Position numbers and translations under genes: made by a program
NCBI GenBank assembly: GCA_016282685.1
Contig: JAEELM010000025.1
Coordinates: 1-64,000, forward strand
Direction of reading: 5' to 3'
Length of the DNA stretch: 64,000 nt
DNA from: Elusimicrobiaceae bacterium
Lineage (GTDB): Bacteria > Elusimicrobiota > Elusimicrobia > Elusimicrobiales > Elusimicrobiaceae
Part shown: piece after piece, positions 36,127-46,087 of the stretch
Position numbering within the stretch: position 1 is the stretch's first letter
Layout of the letters: each line of letters opens with the position of its first letter
The notes under the pieces: generated by a model
What the model was told of the DNA's origin: nothing
Databases searched by the model: none
What the model saw: the letters and a program-made list of their open reading frames with translations, nothing else

Positions 36127-37332
36127 CTAGTATTTAAATTCTCCCTTCTCATAGACAATCTTTTTAGAACCGTCTTTCAAGACAGCTGTCACTGTTTTAT
36201 TCTCTGTATTGATAAGGTCCCAATGTAAGGAAGAGTCGTTAAATCCTAATTGCTGTTTCAATTTCTTATCCAATTTGTTTTGCGGCCCGGTAAAGGTATC
36301 CGCATAACTGGCTCCGATAGCCACATGACAGTTGCCATATCTACCACCAAAATTTTCATCGTAGAGAATATCGGCCATAAATTTGGTAATTTTGGAGAAA
36401 CGACGATCCGTTAAAGAAAATTCCCCAATTTGGGCCGCTCCACGATCCATGGCAACCATTTTTCGCACAAAGTCGGCGCCCATTTCAGCATCTGCTTTAA
36501 TGACACGGCCATCTTTAAACTCAAGTCGAACCCCCTTTACATAATTACCGCTTCTGTAAGAAGATAAATCGGCAAAATAAATGCCTTTTGTACCACGCCA
36601 GTCGGGAGAAGTAAAAATTTCGAAAGAAGGGATATTGCAACCGCTGCCGGCGATAAATTTTCGCTTTTCACCCAACAACACTTCAAAATCCATATGTTCA
36701 CTTTCCACATGGAAAGTTTTAATGGGTAAAGAAGACAGCCATTTTCCAATTTCGGTTGTATTTTTTGTTACTTCTTTCCATTTGGCAACAGGGTCTTTTT
36801 CATTCAAAAAACAAGCCCGTGCAATTTGGTTAGCATATTCCTTACCTGTCAAACCGGCACGTTTGGCCAATTCTTCTGTCGGATAATTACACAATGTCCA
36901 GGAGAAAAGCCCTTTTTGTTCCCGGGCATCCCAAATTTCACGCAACGGCTTACGCGCAACAGCTGCCCGCCCAATACGGGCCGGATCGACATTCTTTAAG
37001 TGAGTCAGATCTTGCGGAGCATGTAAGGAAATTAACCCGTTCACTCCTCCGTTAAACTCTAATTCTCCCGGAGCCATAAAATCCAGCTGTTTTCCATCTG
37101 CCAATTTATAAAAATCAGTTGCAAATGCTTCGGGTTGGTTAAACCGCACCACCACATGAAACCGTTTAGTTAACAATTTCTTGTAAATGGCATGGGCCAA
37201 CGGCATGGCGTGGATATCGGTGCGTAAAAAAACCGTATCGTATTTCTTGTACTTCCCATTGCGACGGGCCGTTTGTAAGGCCCAAATCATAACATCAGCA
37301 TATTTTTCGATTTGAGTATTGGTTAAAAACAT
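36127..37332 (-). CDS. M29 family aminopeptidase (AmpS/PepS-like)
   Basis: GSGCNIPSFEIFTSPDWRGTKGI; GAAQIGEFSL; HVAIGASY; SLHWDLI. Confidence 0.87.
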   Translation of the reverse strand: MFLTNTQIEKYADVMIWALQTARRNGKYKKYDTVFLRTDIHAMPLAHAIYKKLLTKRFHVVVRFNQPEAFATDFYKLADGKQLDFMAPGELEFNGGVNGLISLHAPQDLTHLKNVDPARIGRAAVARKPLREIWDAREQKGLFSWTLCNYPTEELAKRAGLTGKEYANQIARACFLNEKDPVAKWKEVTKNTTEIGKWLSSLPIKTFHVESEHMDFEVLLGEKRKFIAGSGCNIPSFEIFTSPDWRGTKGIYFADLSSYRSGNYVKGVRLEFKDGRVIKADAEMGADFVRKMVAMDRGAAQIGEFSLTDRRFSKITKFMADILYDENFGGRYGNCHVAIGASYADTFTGPQNKLDKKLKQQLGFNDSSLHWDLINTENKTVTAVLKDGSKKIVYEKGEFKY

Positions 37333-37391
37333 TTTCTTCCCCCTTCTCTCTATTAATGTTATAATACAAAATAACAGACTTATTTAGCGAG

Positions 37392-38144
37392 ATGAACATG
37401 AAAAAATTGATATTTTTTTCTATATTGATTGCTTTCTTTACCCCCACTTGGGCAGATGTTTTTCCCAAGCCGGAAATCCAATTTTCCTTTATCTACAATA
37501 CAGAGGCAAAACCATTAATCGATCCTGTTCACAGCGAACAACTGCAATGCAAAGACAGCCTTTGTCTCCAAAACGCGCCCCTGGGTTCTTACGGCACACA
37601 AAAATTATACTGTTCAGCCGGTTCCTGTTATGCGATTGCGTATGATTTTGATCCCTACCAACGCTTAGTCATTGCATTTACGGACGGAACCGTACGACAA
37701 AGTGATATCTTCCCTGTGGGAAAAAACCTTTTCAACCGTTACAATGTGTATGTGGAAGAAAATAGCTTAAAAGTAGAGCCCTCCGACTATAAGCCGAGCC
37801 TACTAGAAAAAGGGCATGGCAATATGTGGCTGGCCCTGTTATTGATTCTTTTCTTAGAGTTAGGGGCCGCTTTGGCTTATGTAATTTACGCACAGAAAAG
37901 TTTTACGGTATTGTATAGTGTGGCAGGGGCCAACTTAATTACTACACTATTGGCTTGGACAATATTGCCTCATTGTATTAGCAATCTCTTTGTCTTGTGG
38001 GCTTTTTGTACTGTAGCGGAAGGCGCCCTCATTTGGGCATTCAACCGCAAAAATATCAGCCTCATGGAAAGCGCCCAAATTAGTTTCATTATCAATGTAA
38101 CCAGTTATTCTCTGGGAATGATTTTATCCTTTCTGCTTGCCTAA
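37392..38144 (+). CDS. Hypothetical membrane protein with signal peptide
   Basis: 250 aa; N-terminal signal, periplasmic region, C-terminal TM helices. Confidence 0.75.
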   Translation: MNMKKLIFFSILIAFFTPTWADVFPKPEIQFSFIYNTEAKPLIDPVHSEQLQCKDSLCLQNAPLGSYGTQKLYCSAGSCYAIAYDFDPYQRLVIAFTDGTVRQSDIFPVGKNLFNRYNVYVEENSLKVEPSDYKPSLLEKGHGNMWLALLLILFLELGAALAYVIYAQKSFTVLYSVAGANLITTLLAWTILPHCISNLFVLWAFCTVAEGALIWAFNRKNISLMESAQISFIINVTSYSLGMILSFLLA

Positions 38145-38150
38145 GTGAGA

Positions 38151-38930
38151 TTAGAAAATCAATAGAGATAGCGCCATCAGTCCCATTCCTCCGATTACAC
38201 CCATAATTACGAGGTGTCCGTTTCCGTAGTCGTGTGCAGTGGGCAACAATTCATCTAACGAAATATACACCATAATTCCGGCCACCAACGCAAACATCAT
38301 GCCCAAGGCTGCCTGATGCAATATCCAGGTAATGAAGAAAAATCCAATACATGCTCCCAAAGGTTCCGCCAATCCCGAAAAAGCACTATACCAAAACGCC
38401 TGACGACGATTTTCCGTGGCATGGAAAATTGGTAAAGCCACCGCTATTCCCTCCGGGATATTATGCAACGCTACTGCCACAGCCACCGATATTCCCAAGG
38501 TAGTATTATCTATGGTAGCCAAGAAGGTAGCCAAACCTTCCGGAAAATTATGAATAGCCAACGCCAACGCAGTAAACAATCCCAAACGTTTCAATTTGTC
38601 AGATGGATCTAGCGTATGTATTTGCACATGATGAGAAGGCAAACAACGGTCAATACCGCCGGCTAGAAAAATCCCAACGAAAAACACACCGGTGGACAAC
38701 CAACTACCGATCTGGCCGTAGAGTTGGATAAGGGCTTCTTTGGCATGCGGTAAAATTTCCATAAACGAAACATATAACATAACACCTGCCGAAAAGCCTA
38801 ATCCTATCGCCAAAAGAGATAGATTTTCTCTTTTAATTACAAAGGCAACGGCTGCCCCTATAACAGTAGCAGCCCCCGCCAAAAAACTGAGGCAAAAAGC
38901 AAGGATATAAGTGTCGTTCATACCCCGCAC
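38151..38930 (-). CDS. ZIP family metal transporter (ZupT-like)
   Basis: ALAIHNFPEGLATF; VALHNIPEGIAVALPI; DELLPTAHDYG. Confidence 0.92.
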   Translation of the reverse strand: MRGMNDTYILAFCLSFLAGAATVIGAAVAFVIKRENLSLLAIGLGFSAGVMLYVSFMEILPHAKEALIQLYGQIGSWLSTGVFFVGIFLAGGIDRCLPSHHVQIHTLDPSDKLKRLGLFTALALAIHNFPEGLATFLATIDNTTLGISVAVAVALHNIPEGIAVALPIFHATENRRQAFWYSAFSGLAEPLGACIGFFFITWILHQAALGMMFALVAGIMVYISLDELLPTAHDYGNGHLVIMGVIGGMGLMALSLLIF

Positions 38931-38972
38931 TATACTAATTTATTCTCTTTTTGTAATTGGTATAATTTAATT

Positions 38973-40277
38973 ATGTCCGCTACGCAGTTTATTTTAACCG
39001 ATGAATTCAAAAAGGCCTTATCATTACTAGAGTCGCGCCCTGCCATTACCCCTCTTATTTTCATAACAGGTCGTGCCGGTACAGGCAAAACAACCTTGCT
39101 ACGCTATTTTGTGGAACATACCGGGCAAAACACCGTTGTCTTGGCTACTACCGGGCTAGCGGCCATCAATGTGCGCGGTCAAACCATTCATTCTTTTTTC
39201 CAATTAAAACCCGGCAATTTACTGGATACGCATTTATTGAAACGTTTACCTCGCAAAAAAGTAGAAAACATTGACACCCTTATCGTTGATGAAGCATCTA
39301 TGTTGCGCGCTGATTTGCTGGATGCCATGGATTACATTTTGCGTATATCTACACACAATGATGAACCGTTCGGTGGAAAAAAAATAATTCTTTTTGGAGA
39401 TTTGTTTCAACTCCCTCCGGTAGAAGAAGATCCTGAAAACGGCTTGTTTGATTACTTTCGCCAAATTTATCCCAGTCCCTATTTCTTCGAAGCCAAAGTT
39501 TTACGCCAACTCCCGTTGGAAGTGTTTGAACTGAATCGTATTTTCCGCCAAAAAGAAGACCCGGATTTTGCCCGTCTCTTAAATACCATTCGTGAAGGGA
39601 AAACAACACAAGCACAGTTAGATGCCCTTTTAAATACGCATCAAACCCCCGTCGTTCCGGAACAGCTGGAAAATAGCATCATTTTGGCTCCTACCAACCA
39701 GAATGCTTCTTGGCGTAATCGCCATTATTTGGCTCAATTACCGGGGCAGGAATATATTTATCATGCACAAGCAGATGAAACATTTACCAAAACACCTCCG
39801 GCCGACCCCGAATTACATTTGAAAAAGGGGGCAAAAATCATGATGCTTACCAATACAAAAGACTGGGTTAACGGGGATTTAGGCACTATTTATGATTTAG
39901 GAGCTGATTTTATTAAAGTTGAACTGAATGGCGCCGTATACCAAATAGAACCCAATGTATGGGAAGATATCCGCTATGAATTTAATCCTCTTTCCCAAAA
40001 ACTACAACCTAAAGTCAAAGGGTTTTTCAAACAGTATCCCATAAAGTTAGGTTGGGCCATTACAATTCATAAATCGCAGGGGCTTACGTTTGACAATATT
40101 TATTTGGATATCGGGCAAGGCGCCTTCGCTACCGGACAAACTTATGTAGCCTTGAGCCGTTGCCGCAGCTTGAAAGGAATACATCTTAAAAAACCCATAA
40201 AAGTAAAGGATATTTTATGTGACAAATGCGTTGCTCAATTCTTTGAGTACGTACGCAGCAACTGCATGTCGCATTAG
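38973..40277 (+). CDS. PIF1-like AAA helicase
   Basis: ITGRAGTGKTTLLRYF; TTGLAAINVRGQTIHSFF; VDEASML; WAITIHKSQGLTFDNIYLD; YVALSRCR. Confidence 0.9.
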   Translation: MSATQFILTDEFKKALSLLESRPAITPLIFITGRAGTGKTTLLRYFVEHTGQNTVVLATTGLAAINVRGQTIHSFFQLKPGNLLDTHLLKRLPRKKVENIDTLIVDEASMLRADLLDAMDYILRISTHNDEPFGGKKIILFGDLFQLPPVEEDPENGLFDYFRQIYPSPYFFEAKVLRQLPLEVFELNRIFRQKEDPDFARLLNTIREGKTTQAQLDALLNTHQTPVVPEQLENSIILAPTNQNASWRNRHYLAQLPGQEYIYHAQADETFTKTPPADPELHLKKGAKIMMLTNTKDWVNGDLGTIYDLGADFIKVELNGAVYQIEPNVWEDIRYEFNPLSQKLQPKVKGFFKQYPIKLGWAITIHKSQGLTFDNIYLDIGQGAFATGQTYVALSRCRSLKGIHLKKPIKVKDILCDKCVAQFFEYVRSNCMSH

Positions 40278-40361
40278 AATTTACACATATTCTCCTCCAT
40301 TATTGGTGAAAATGATAGAATATGTTTATCTACTGCTTAAAGTAGTTAAAGGAGATAATAC

Positions 40362-41036
40362 GTGAAAAAATACAGTGCAGAATTACTAGGAACGTTCGTT
40401 CTTACTTTGTTTGGTTGCGGTTCCGCAGCCATTGCAGGCCAAACTTTGGGCACATTAGGGATTGCCTTTGCGTTTGGTTTATCTATTGTTGCCATGGCGT
40501 ATGCAATTGGCAATGTATCCGGCTGCCACATTAACCCTGCAGTTTCACTGGGTGTATGGATGAGCGGAAAAATGTCCGGCAAAGATTTCTTAGGTTACAT
40601 CATTGCCCAATTTATCGGTGCCACATTGGCAGCTTTGGTATTGTTGTTAATCATCAACTGCGCCCACTTAGGCGGATCCGCTTCCAATTTGGGAATCAAC
40701 GGCTATGGTACAATGTCTGCCGTAGGATTAAATGCTTGGGGTGCTTTGTTGGTAGAAGTAATTTTGACTGCCGTTTTTGTACTGACCATCCTGGGTGTAA
40801 CTGATGGCGAAAAAACCAGCGTTATCGCCGGTTTAGTAATCGGCTTAACACTTACCTTCGTACACATTATGGGTATCCCGCTCACGGGTACTTCCGTTAA
40901 CCCGGCTCGCAGTTTTGGTCCGGCTTTGATAGTAGGCGGACAAGCCATGTGCCAATTGTGGGTATTCATCATTGGCCCGGCTATCGGAGCTGCCTTAGCT
41001 GCTTTGATGTGGAAAGGGTTTAAAACTACCAAGTAA
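40362..41036 (+). CDS. Aquaporin (MIP family)
   Basis: SGCHINPAVSLG and GTSVNPARSFGPAL NPA motifs. Confidence 0.93.
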   Translation: MKKYSAELLGTFVLTLFGCGSAAIAGQTLGTLGIAFAFGLSIVAMAYAIGNVSGCHINPAVSLGVWMSGKMSGKDFLGYIIAQFIGATLAALVLLLIINCAHLGGSASNLGINGYGTMSAVGLNAWGALLVEVILTAVFVLTILGVTDGEKTSVIAGLVIGLTLTFVHIMGIPLTGTSVNPARSFGPALIVGGQAMCQLWVFIIGPAIGAALAALMWKGFKTTK

Positions 41037-41050
41037 AAAATATTGCTGCA

Positions 41051-41081
41051 AAAAAACGCGCTCCGCAAGGGGCGCGTTTTT
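41051..41081 (+). terminator. Rho-independent terminator
   Basis: AAAAACGCGCtccgcaaggGGCGCGTTTTT. Confidence 0.8.
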
Positions 41082-41094
41082 GATTAGAGGTCTC

Positions 41095-42084
41095 TTATTT
41101 ATCAAAATTGACGAACAGGTTGGCTGTTTGTTGTATTTGCAACACATCTTCCTTTGATGAATGAGATTCCGCTACTCCTACTGTTTTAAACCCTGCATCA
41201 TGTGCAGTTTTAAGTGCATAGAAGGCATCCTCCACCACTACAGTACGGTTTTTTTGAGTTCCCAAACGGGCTATTGCTTCCTCATAAACACGAGGGCTTC
41301 GTTTTCCAATTCCTACCTCATCACAAGTAATAATAAATTCAAAATAAGGAAGTAACCCCAAGCGCTCTAAAGCACCGCGGGCAAAATCAGGGTGAGAAGC
41401 CGTTGCTACAGCCATTTTAATTCCCTGTAAATGTAAATGAGCTAGTAGCGCAGGAACTTTCTCTTTAGCAGGAATATCGTGATAATAGTGCTCGCCAACA
41501 GGGAAAAGAACAGCCTCTATCAATTCTTCTGTTGGTTCTGGCAACTGGTAGCGCTCTTTGATGATACGCGCTCCATCCAGTAAGGACAATTCCTCTATTT
41601 CCTGCTGCAAACCGGGATCCGGCTCTATTCCCCGAGAGCGCAAATAATTGGTAGCTGCGTTGTCCCAAGCACTTAATGAATTAAGTAACGTACCGTCTAA
41701 ATCGAAAATAAAAGCATCTATACGCTCTTTGGAAAACAAACTTTGTGCCCGTTTCAAAGGCTCTTTAATCACCGGTATAGGGAATTGCCCGGACAAATAC
41801 ATACGAGCGGGCGCGGATGCGCGCTCCACTAACACTTTTAAAGAAGGAACTCCTTGCAAAATAGATGGGGACGGATAGACTGCCGTTTTATTTGTAATTC
41901 CTTTATATGGAAACACAAAATTTGGCTGCGCAACTAATGGAATATACCAATCACTTGATACCACCTTTCCCTCTGCAGCCAGCACGCGCAACGCCTGCTC
42001 ACTTACTTGGGGTAATTGCCCGTAACTATAAGTGAAAGCGAATAAAAATAAAGGTAATAACCAGCGGCCATATCGTTGTTTCAT
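41095..42084 (-). CDS. HAD-superfamily hydrolase with N-terminal signal peptide and extension
   Basis: MKQRYGRWLLPLFLFAFTYSYG signal; FIFDLDGTLLNSL; VATASHPDFA; VVEDAFYALKTAHDAG. Confidence 0.85.
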   Translation of the reverse strand: MKQRYGRWLLPLFLFAFTYSYGQLPQVSEQALRVLAAEGKVVSSDWYIPLVAQPNFVFPYKGITNKTAVYPSPSILQGVPSLKVLVERASAPARMYLSGQFPIPVIKEPLKRAQSLFSKERIDAFIFDLDGTLLNSLSAWDNAATNYLRSRGIEPDPGLQQEIEELSLLDGARIIKERYQLPEPTEELIEAVLFPVGEHYYHDIPAKEKVPALLAHLHLQGIKMAVATASHPDFARGALERLGLLPYFEFIITCDEVGIGKRSPRVYEEAIARLGTQKNRTVVVEDAFYALKTAHDAGFKTVGVAESHSSKEDVLQIQQTANLFVNFDK

Positions 42085-42193
42085 AAATATATTTTATAAA
42101 ATATAAGACTTTTACTGCCATAAAGGAGCAAACTCACTATCTTACCCATAAACAGGCTGGCATTCTGCCGCATTTTTTGTCACAATAGTAAGT

Positions 42194-42460
42194 ATGGAAG
42201 AGCAAAAAAATGTAATAGAACCGGAAGTATTAGATGAAAGCGGAACAGTTATTCAAGCCAACACTCCGCCCGCTTGGAATGATCCGAAAGATCATGCACG
42301 CCCCCAGGGGGATCCACATGGCCTTTTAAGTGGTTTTTTCGTATTTTTATTCGGTTTTGCAGTGACTGTAGCAGTCCTCATTTTCAGTATTTGCATTTTA
42401 CTTCCTCTTTCTCTTATAGGCCGTTTATTAGGCCATCCAATATCACTGCGGAAAAGATAA
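42194..42460 (+). CDS. Hypothetical membrane protein
   Basis: 88 aa, C-terminal TM helix. Confidence 0.65.
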   Translation: MEEQKNVIEPEVLDESGTVIQANTPPAWNDPKDHARPQGDPHGLLSGFFVFLFGFAVTVAVLIFSICILLPLSLIGRLLGHPISLRKR

Positions 42461-42519
42461 ACTTCCCGAAAAACGATTAATTTGATATAATAGTCTTAGA
42501 CAATAAAACCGCGTTTATT

Positions 42520-42606
42520 GGAGAGGTGGCCGAGCGGTTTAAGGCACAGTCCTGGAAAGACTGCATACGGGAAACCGTATCGAGAGTTCGAATCTCTCCC
42601 TCTCCG
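42520..42606 (+). tRNA. tRNA-Ser(GGA)
   Basis: Acceptor GGAGAGG/CCTCTCC; anticodon stem-loop CAGTC-CTGGAAA-GACTG; long variable arm; TTCGAAT T-loop; CCA not encoded. Confidence 0.95.
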
Positions 42607-42615
42607 TATGAATTT

Positions 42616-42642
42616 AAAAAGCACCCGTTAGGGTGCTTTTTC
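42616..42642 (+). terminator. Rho-independent terminator after tRNA-Ser
   Basis: AAAAAGCACCC-gtta-GGGTGCTTTTT. Confidence 0.9.
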
Positions 42643-43264
42643 ATATTTCTTCCTTCATCCTACAGTAAACCTGCTTTTCTCGTGCTTGGCGTACTAGGGA
42701 TAGAATAAAATCAAATTCCTTCTTTGGTAAATCTGGGAAGCAAAGAGGGCGGGGCCCCTTGTTAAGATATTTTTTAGGAAAAATCCGCCGGAATATTTTT
42801 TCAGGCACAATATCCTCTACGAATAATGTCCTTCCCCAAAAACTTTTCTTTCCACGGATAGGGTACTGTAGATACGGCACACAAAGGGATTTTCCTACCC
42901 CGTCCGTTATAAACAATGCATCCTGGCATATACTTAATTTTACTCTGACTCCGAATCTCCCCGTTATGAGCCCATGTACGTGCAATCGAACAAAAATTTC
43001 TTTCAAAGGAGAACTATATTTCTTTCTTAATTCTTGATATTCTTCAGTAAAAAGGAGTTTTTCCAAGTCATGTCCATTTTCTGTTCCCCATTTACCGGCA
43101 TAATAAAAAGCGCAAAACAACGTTGTATAAATAACCCCAAAAAACGCTCCAAAAATCAATACTATGTGCCTAAAATTGGGGGATATGGCACGATATTCCC
43201 CCATCCATACAGCTAAAAATCCTACACAAAATATTAGATATAAAACGATTAATATCTTTTTCAT
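42641..43264 (-). CDS. Hypothetical membrane protein
   Basis: 207 aa, two N-terminal TM helices. Confidence 0.7.
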   Translation of the reverse strand: MKKILIVLYLIFCVGFLAVWMGEYRAISPNFRHIVLIFGAFFGVIYTTLFCAFYYAGKWGTENGHDLEKLLFTEEYQELRKKYSSPLKEIFVRLHVHGLITGRFGVRVKLSICQDALFITDGVGKSLCVPYLQYPIRGKKSFWGRTLFVEDIVPEKIFRRIFPKKYLNKGPRPLCFPDLPKKEFDFILSLVRQAREKQVYCRMKEEI

Positions 43265-43375
43265 ATCAGTATTCTCCGTTACACATTATAACAATTATTC
43301 CTTTCAAAAATAGTAAAATATAAATAGGTTACGCGTGAAGTCACATCACGCAATTTTAAAGACCGAGGAAGAATT

Positions 43376-46087
43376 ATGTTACCCAAAGCGTATGAACCGC
43401 AAGAAGTAGAAAAAAAACTCGCCGAAAAATGGCAAAATGCACATCTTTTCGCTGCTAAGACCGATAAAAATAAAAAACCTTTTGTTATCGTTATTCCCCC
43501 GCCAAACATTACCGGGGTACTACACATGGGGCATGCCCTTAACAACACGTTGCAAGACGTACTCATTCGGTCCCACCGTATGTTTGGGGAAGAAGCCCTG
43601 TGGGTGCCGGGTACGGACCACGGCGGTATTGCTACACAAAACGTCATTGAAAAGAAATTGGCTAAAGAACAACATAAATCCCGTCATGATTTAGGCCGCG
43701 AAGAATTTGTAAAAACCGTCTGGAATTGGTACGACGAATGCGGTAATGCCATTTTTACACAATTTCGTAAAATGGGTTGGGCACTGGACCTCTCCGACAT
43801 ACGCTTTACCATGGACGAAAAGCGCGCACAAGCTGTATTTGAATGTTTCAAACAATGGTGGGAGAAAAAATATATTTATCGCGGCAAACGCCTTATTAAC
43901 TGGTGTGTACGGTGCTCCACAGCTCTTTCCGATATTGAAGTAGAACATGAACAACACGCCGGCAAACTCTGGCACTTGCGCTACAAAGGAGAAGACGGAA
44001 GTGAGGGTATTATTATCGCTACTACCCGTCCGGAAACCATTTACGCTGACGCAGCTATTGCCGTTAACCCCAAAGATGAACGCTTTAAAAATTTAGTCGG
44101 CAAGAAGGTAATTATTCCGCTGGCTAACCGCGCAATTCCAATTATTGCCGATGAAGCCGTGGAAATGGAATTTGGAACGGGCGCCCTCAAAATCACTCCG
44201 GCGCACGACGCCACAGACTATGAAGTGGGCAAACGCCACAACTTACCGATTATGACCGTCATTAACGACAAAGGCAAGATGATTAACTGCCCGGAAAAAT
44301 ATCTGGGCATGGACCGCGAAGTCTGCCGCAAAGAAACGGTAAAAGATTTGGAAGAAGCCGGACTGCTTATTAAAGAAGAAAAATACAATAACGCCGTTTC
44401 CACTTGCTACCGCTGCCATAGTGCCATTGAACCGTTTATGAGCGAACAATGGTTCGTAAAAATGGATAAACTGGCCGCACCGGCTATCAAGGCCGCCGAA
44501 ACGGGCGAACTGCAATTTCACCCGGCCAGTTGGAAAACTCCTTTTGTAAATTGGCTCAAAAACCTACAAGATTGGTGTATTTCCCGTCAAATTTGGTGGG
44601 GGCACCGCATCCCCGTTTGGTATTGCCGCGAATGTAGCAAGAACGGACTTACATTTGCCAAAGACCAACAAGGTAAAGAACAACTGACCAAAGTTTCATT
44701 TGAAGACGGAGCCAAACCGATTGTTTCTTTTAATAAACCTGCCCAGTGTCCGCATTGCCACGGCCACGATTTGGTACAAGATCCCGACGTACTCGATACG
44801 TGGTTTTCCTCCTCTCTCTGGCCAATGTCCGTTTTCGGTTGGCCAGAAAATACCCCCGATATGCAGTATTTCTACCCCTCTTCTACGCTCGTTACCGGGT
44901 ATGAAATTCTCTATCTGTGGGTAGCACGCATGGTAATGACGGGGCTTGATTTCACGGGAAAACTACCGTTCAAAGATGTGTATTTAAACGGAATTGTCCG
45001 CGATAAATCCGGTCAGAAAATGTCCAAATCCAAAGGCAATGTTATTGATCCGCTAGATATGACCGCCAAATACGGTACAGACGCAGTGCGTTTTTCCTTG
45101 TTGATGCAAGCTGTGCCCGGTAAAGATATTCCATATTCGGAAGATAGCATTACAGGTGCACGCAATTTTTGTAATAAACTCTATAATGCTTCACGCTTCA
45201 TTTTGATGAATATGCAAGGCATTAACGGCCCGCTGTCCATGCCGGAAAAAGTAACCGAACTGGCCGACGTGTGGATTCTGGATCGCTTTGCCACCGCCAT
45301 CAAAACAGCACGGGAAGGGATCAAAAATTATAACTTGGCCCTTACTGCCAATACGCTCTATCACTTCTTGTGGGATGATTTCTGCGATTGGTATATTGAA
45401 CTTGCCAAACAACGTTTTCAAACAGCGGAAAAAGAGAAGGTAATGGCCTTATGTGTACATATTTTATACGAAACACTCAAGGCATTACATCCTCTCATTC
45501 CGTTTGTTACAGAAGAAATTGCCACTTCATTGAAACCGTTTGTCGGAACAACGGAAGAATTTTTACTCAATGAAAAGTATCCGGAGTGCAATGCTTCTTG
45601 GTTCAATGCAGACGCACAAGCAAAAATGACAGTCATTCAAGGGGTTACCAAAGAAATTCGCACCATCCGTGCACAATTTAACGTTCCCCCCACTCTTAAA
45701 ATTACAACTGTTGTTTCTGCCAAGAATGAAGCAGATTTAGATACAGTAAAATCGTATGAAGATTACATCAAATTAATGACAAAGACCGATACGCTTACTG
45801 TGGGAATTAATCAAGCTAAACCCAGACAAACGGCCACTGCTACTTTTGATAAATTAACAATTTATGTGCCGCTTACCGGCCTGATAGATTTTGATAAAGA
45901 ACGCAAACGTTTGGAAAAAGAAATTACGCTCGCCAATGCAAATATTGTTTCACGCGAAGCACGTTTAAAACAGGAAAATTTCCTGAAACATGCCCCGCAA
46001 GAGCAAATTGATAAAACCCGGGGAGAGTTGGCTGCCGCACAATTAGCATTAGCGCAAGCACAATCCTCGTTAGAGGATTTGAAATGA
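43376..46087 (+). CDS. valS: Valine-tRNA ligase
   Basis: PPPNITGVLHMGHALNNTLQD; WVPGTDHGGIATQ; LDTWFSSSLWPMS; KMSKSKGNVIDP. Confidence 0.96.
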   Translation: MLPKAYEPQEVEKKLAEKWQNAHLFAAKTDKNKKPFVIVIPPPNITGVLHMGHALNNTLQDVLIRSHRMFGEEALWVPGTDHGGIATQNVIEKKLAKEQHKSRHDLGREEFVKTVWNWYDECGNAIFTQFRKMGWALDLSDIRFTMDEKRAQAVFECFKQWWEKKYIYRGKRLINWCVRCSTALSDIEVEHEQHAGKLWHLRYKGEDGSEGIIIATTRPETIYADAAIAVNPKDERFKNLVGKKVIIPLANRAIPIIADEAVEMEFGTGALKITPAHDATDYEVGKRHNLPIMTVINDKGKMINCPEKYLGMDREVCRKETVKDLEEAGLLIKEEKYNNAVSTCYRCHSAIEPFMSEQWFVKMDKLAAPAIKAAETGELQFHPASWKTPFVNWLKNLQDWCISRQIWWGHRIPVWYCRECSKNGLTFAKDQQGKEQLTKVSFEDGAKPIVSFNKPAQCPHCHGHDLVQDPDVLDTWFSSSLWPMSVFGWPENTPDMQYFYPSSTLVTGYEILYLWVARMVMTGLDFTGKLPFKDVYLNGIVRDKSGQKMSKSKGNVIDPLDMTAKYGTDAVRFSLLMQAVPGKDIPYSEDSITGARNFCNKLYNASRFILMNMQGINGPLSMPEKVTELADVWILDRFATAIKTAREGIKNYNLALTANTLYHFLWDDFCDWYIELAKQRFQTAEKEKVMALCVHILYETLKALHPLIPFVTEEIATSLKPFVGTTEEFLLNEKYPECNASWFNADAQAKMTVIQGVTKEIRTIRAQFNVPPTLKITTVVSAKNEADLDTVKSYEDYIKLMTKTDTLTVGINQAKPRQTATATFDKLTIYVPLTGLIDFDKERKRLEKEITLANANIVSREARLKQENFLKHAPQEQIDKTRGELAAAQLALAQAQSSLEDLK

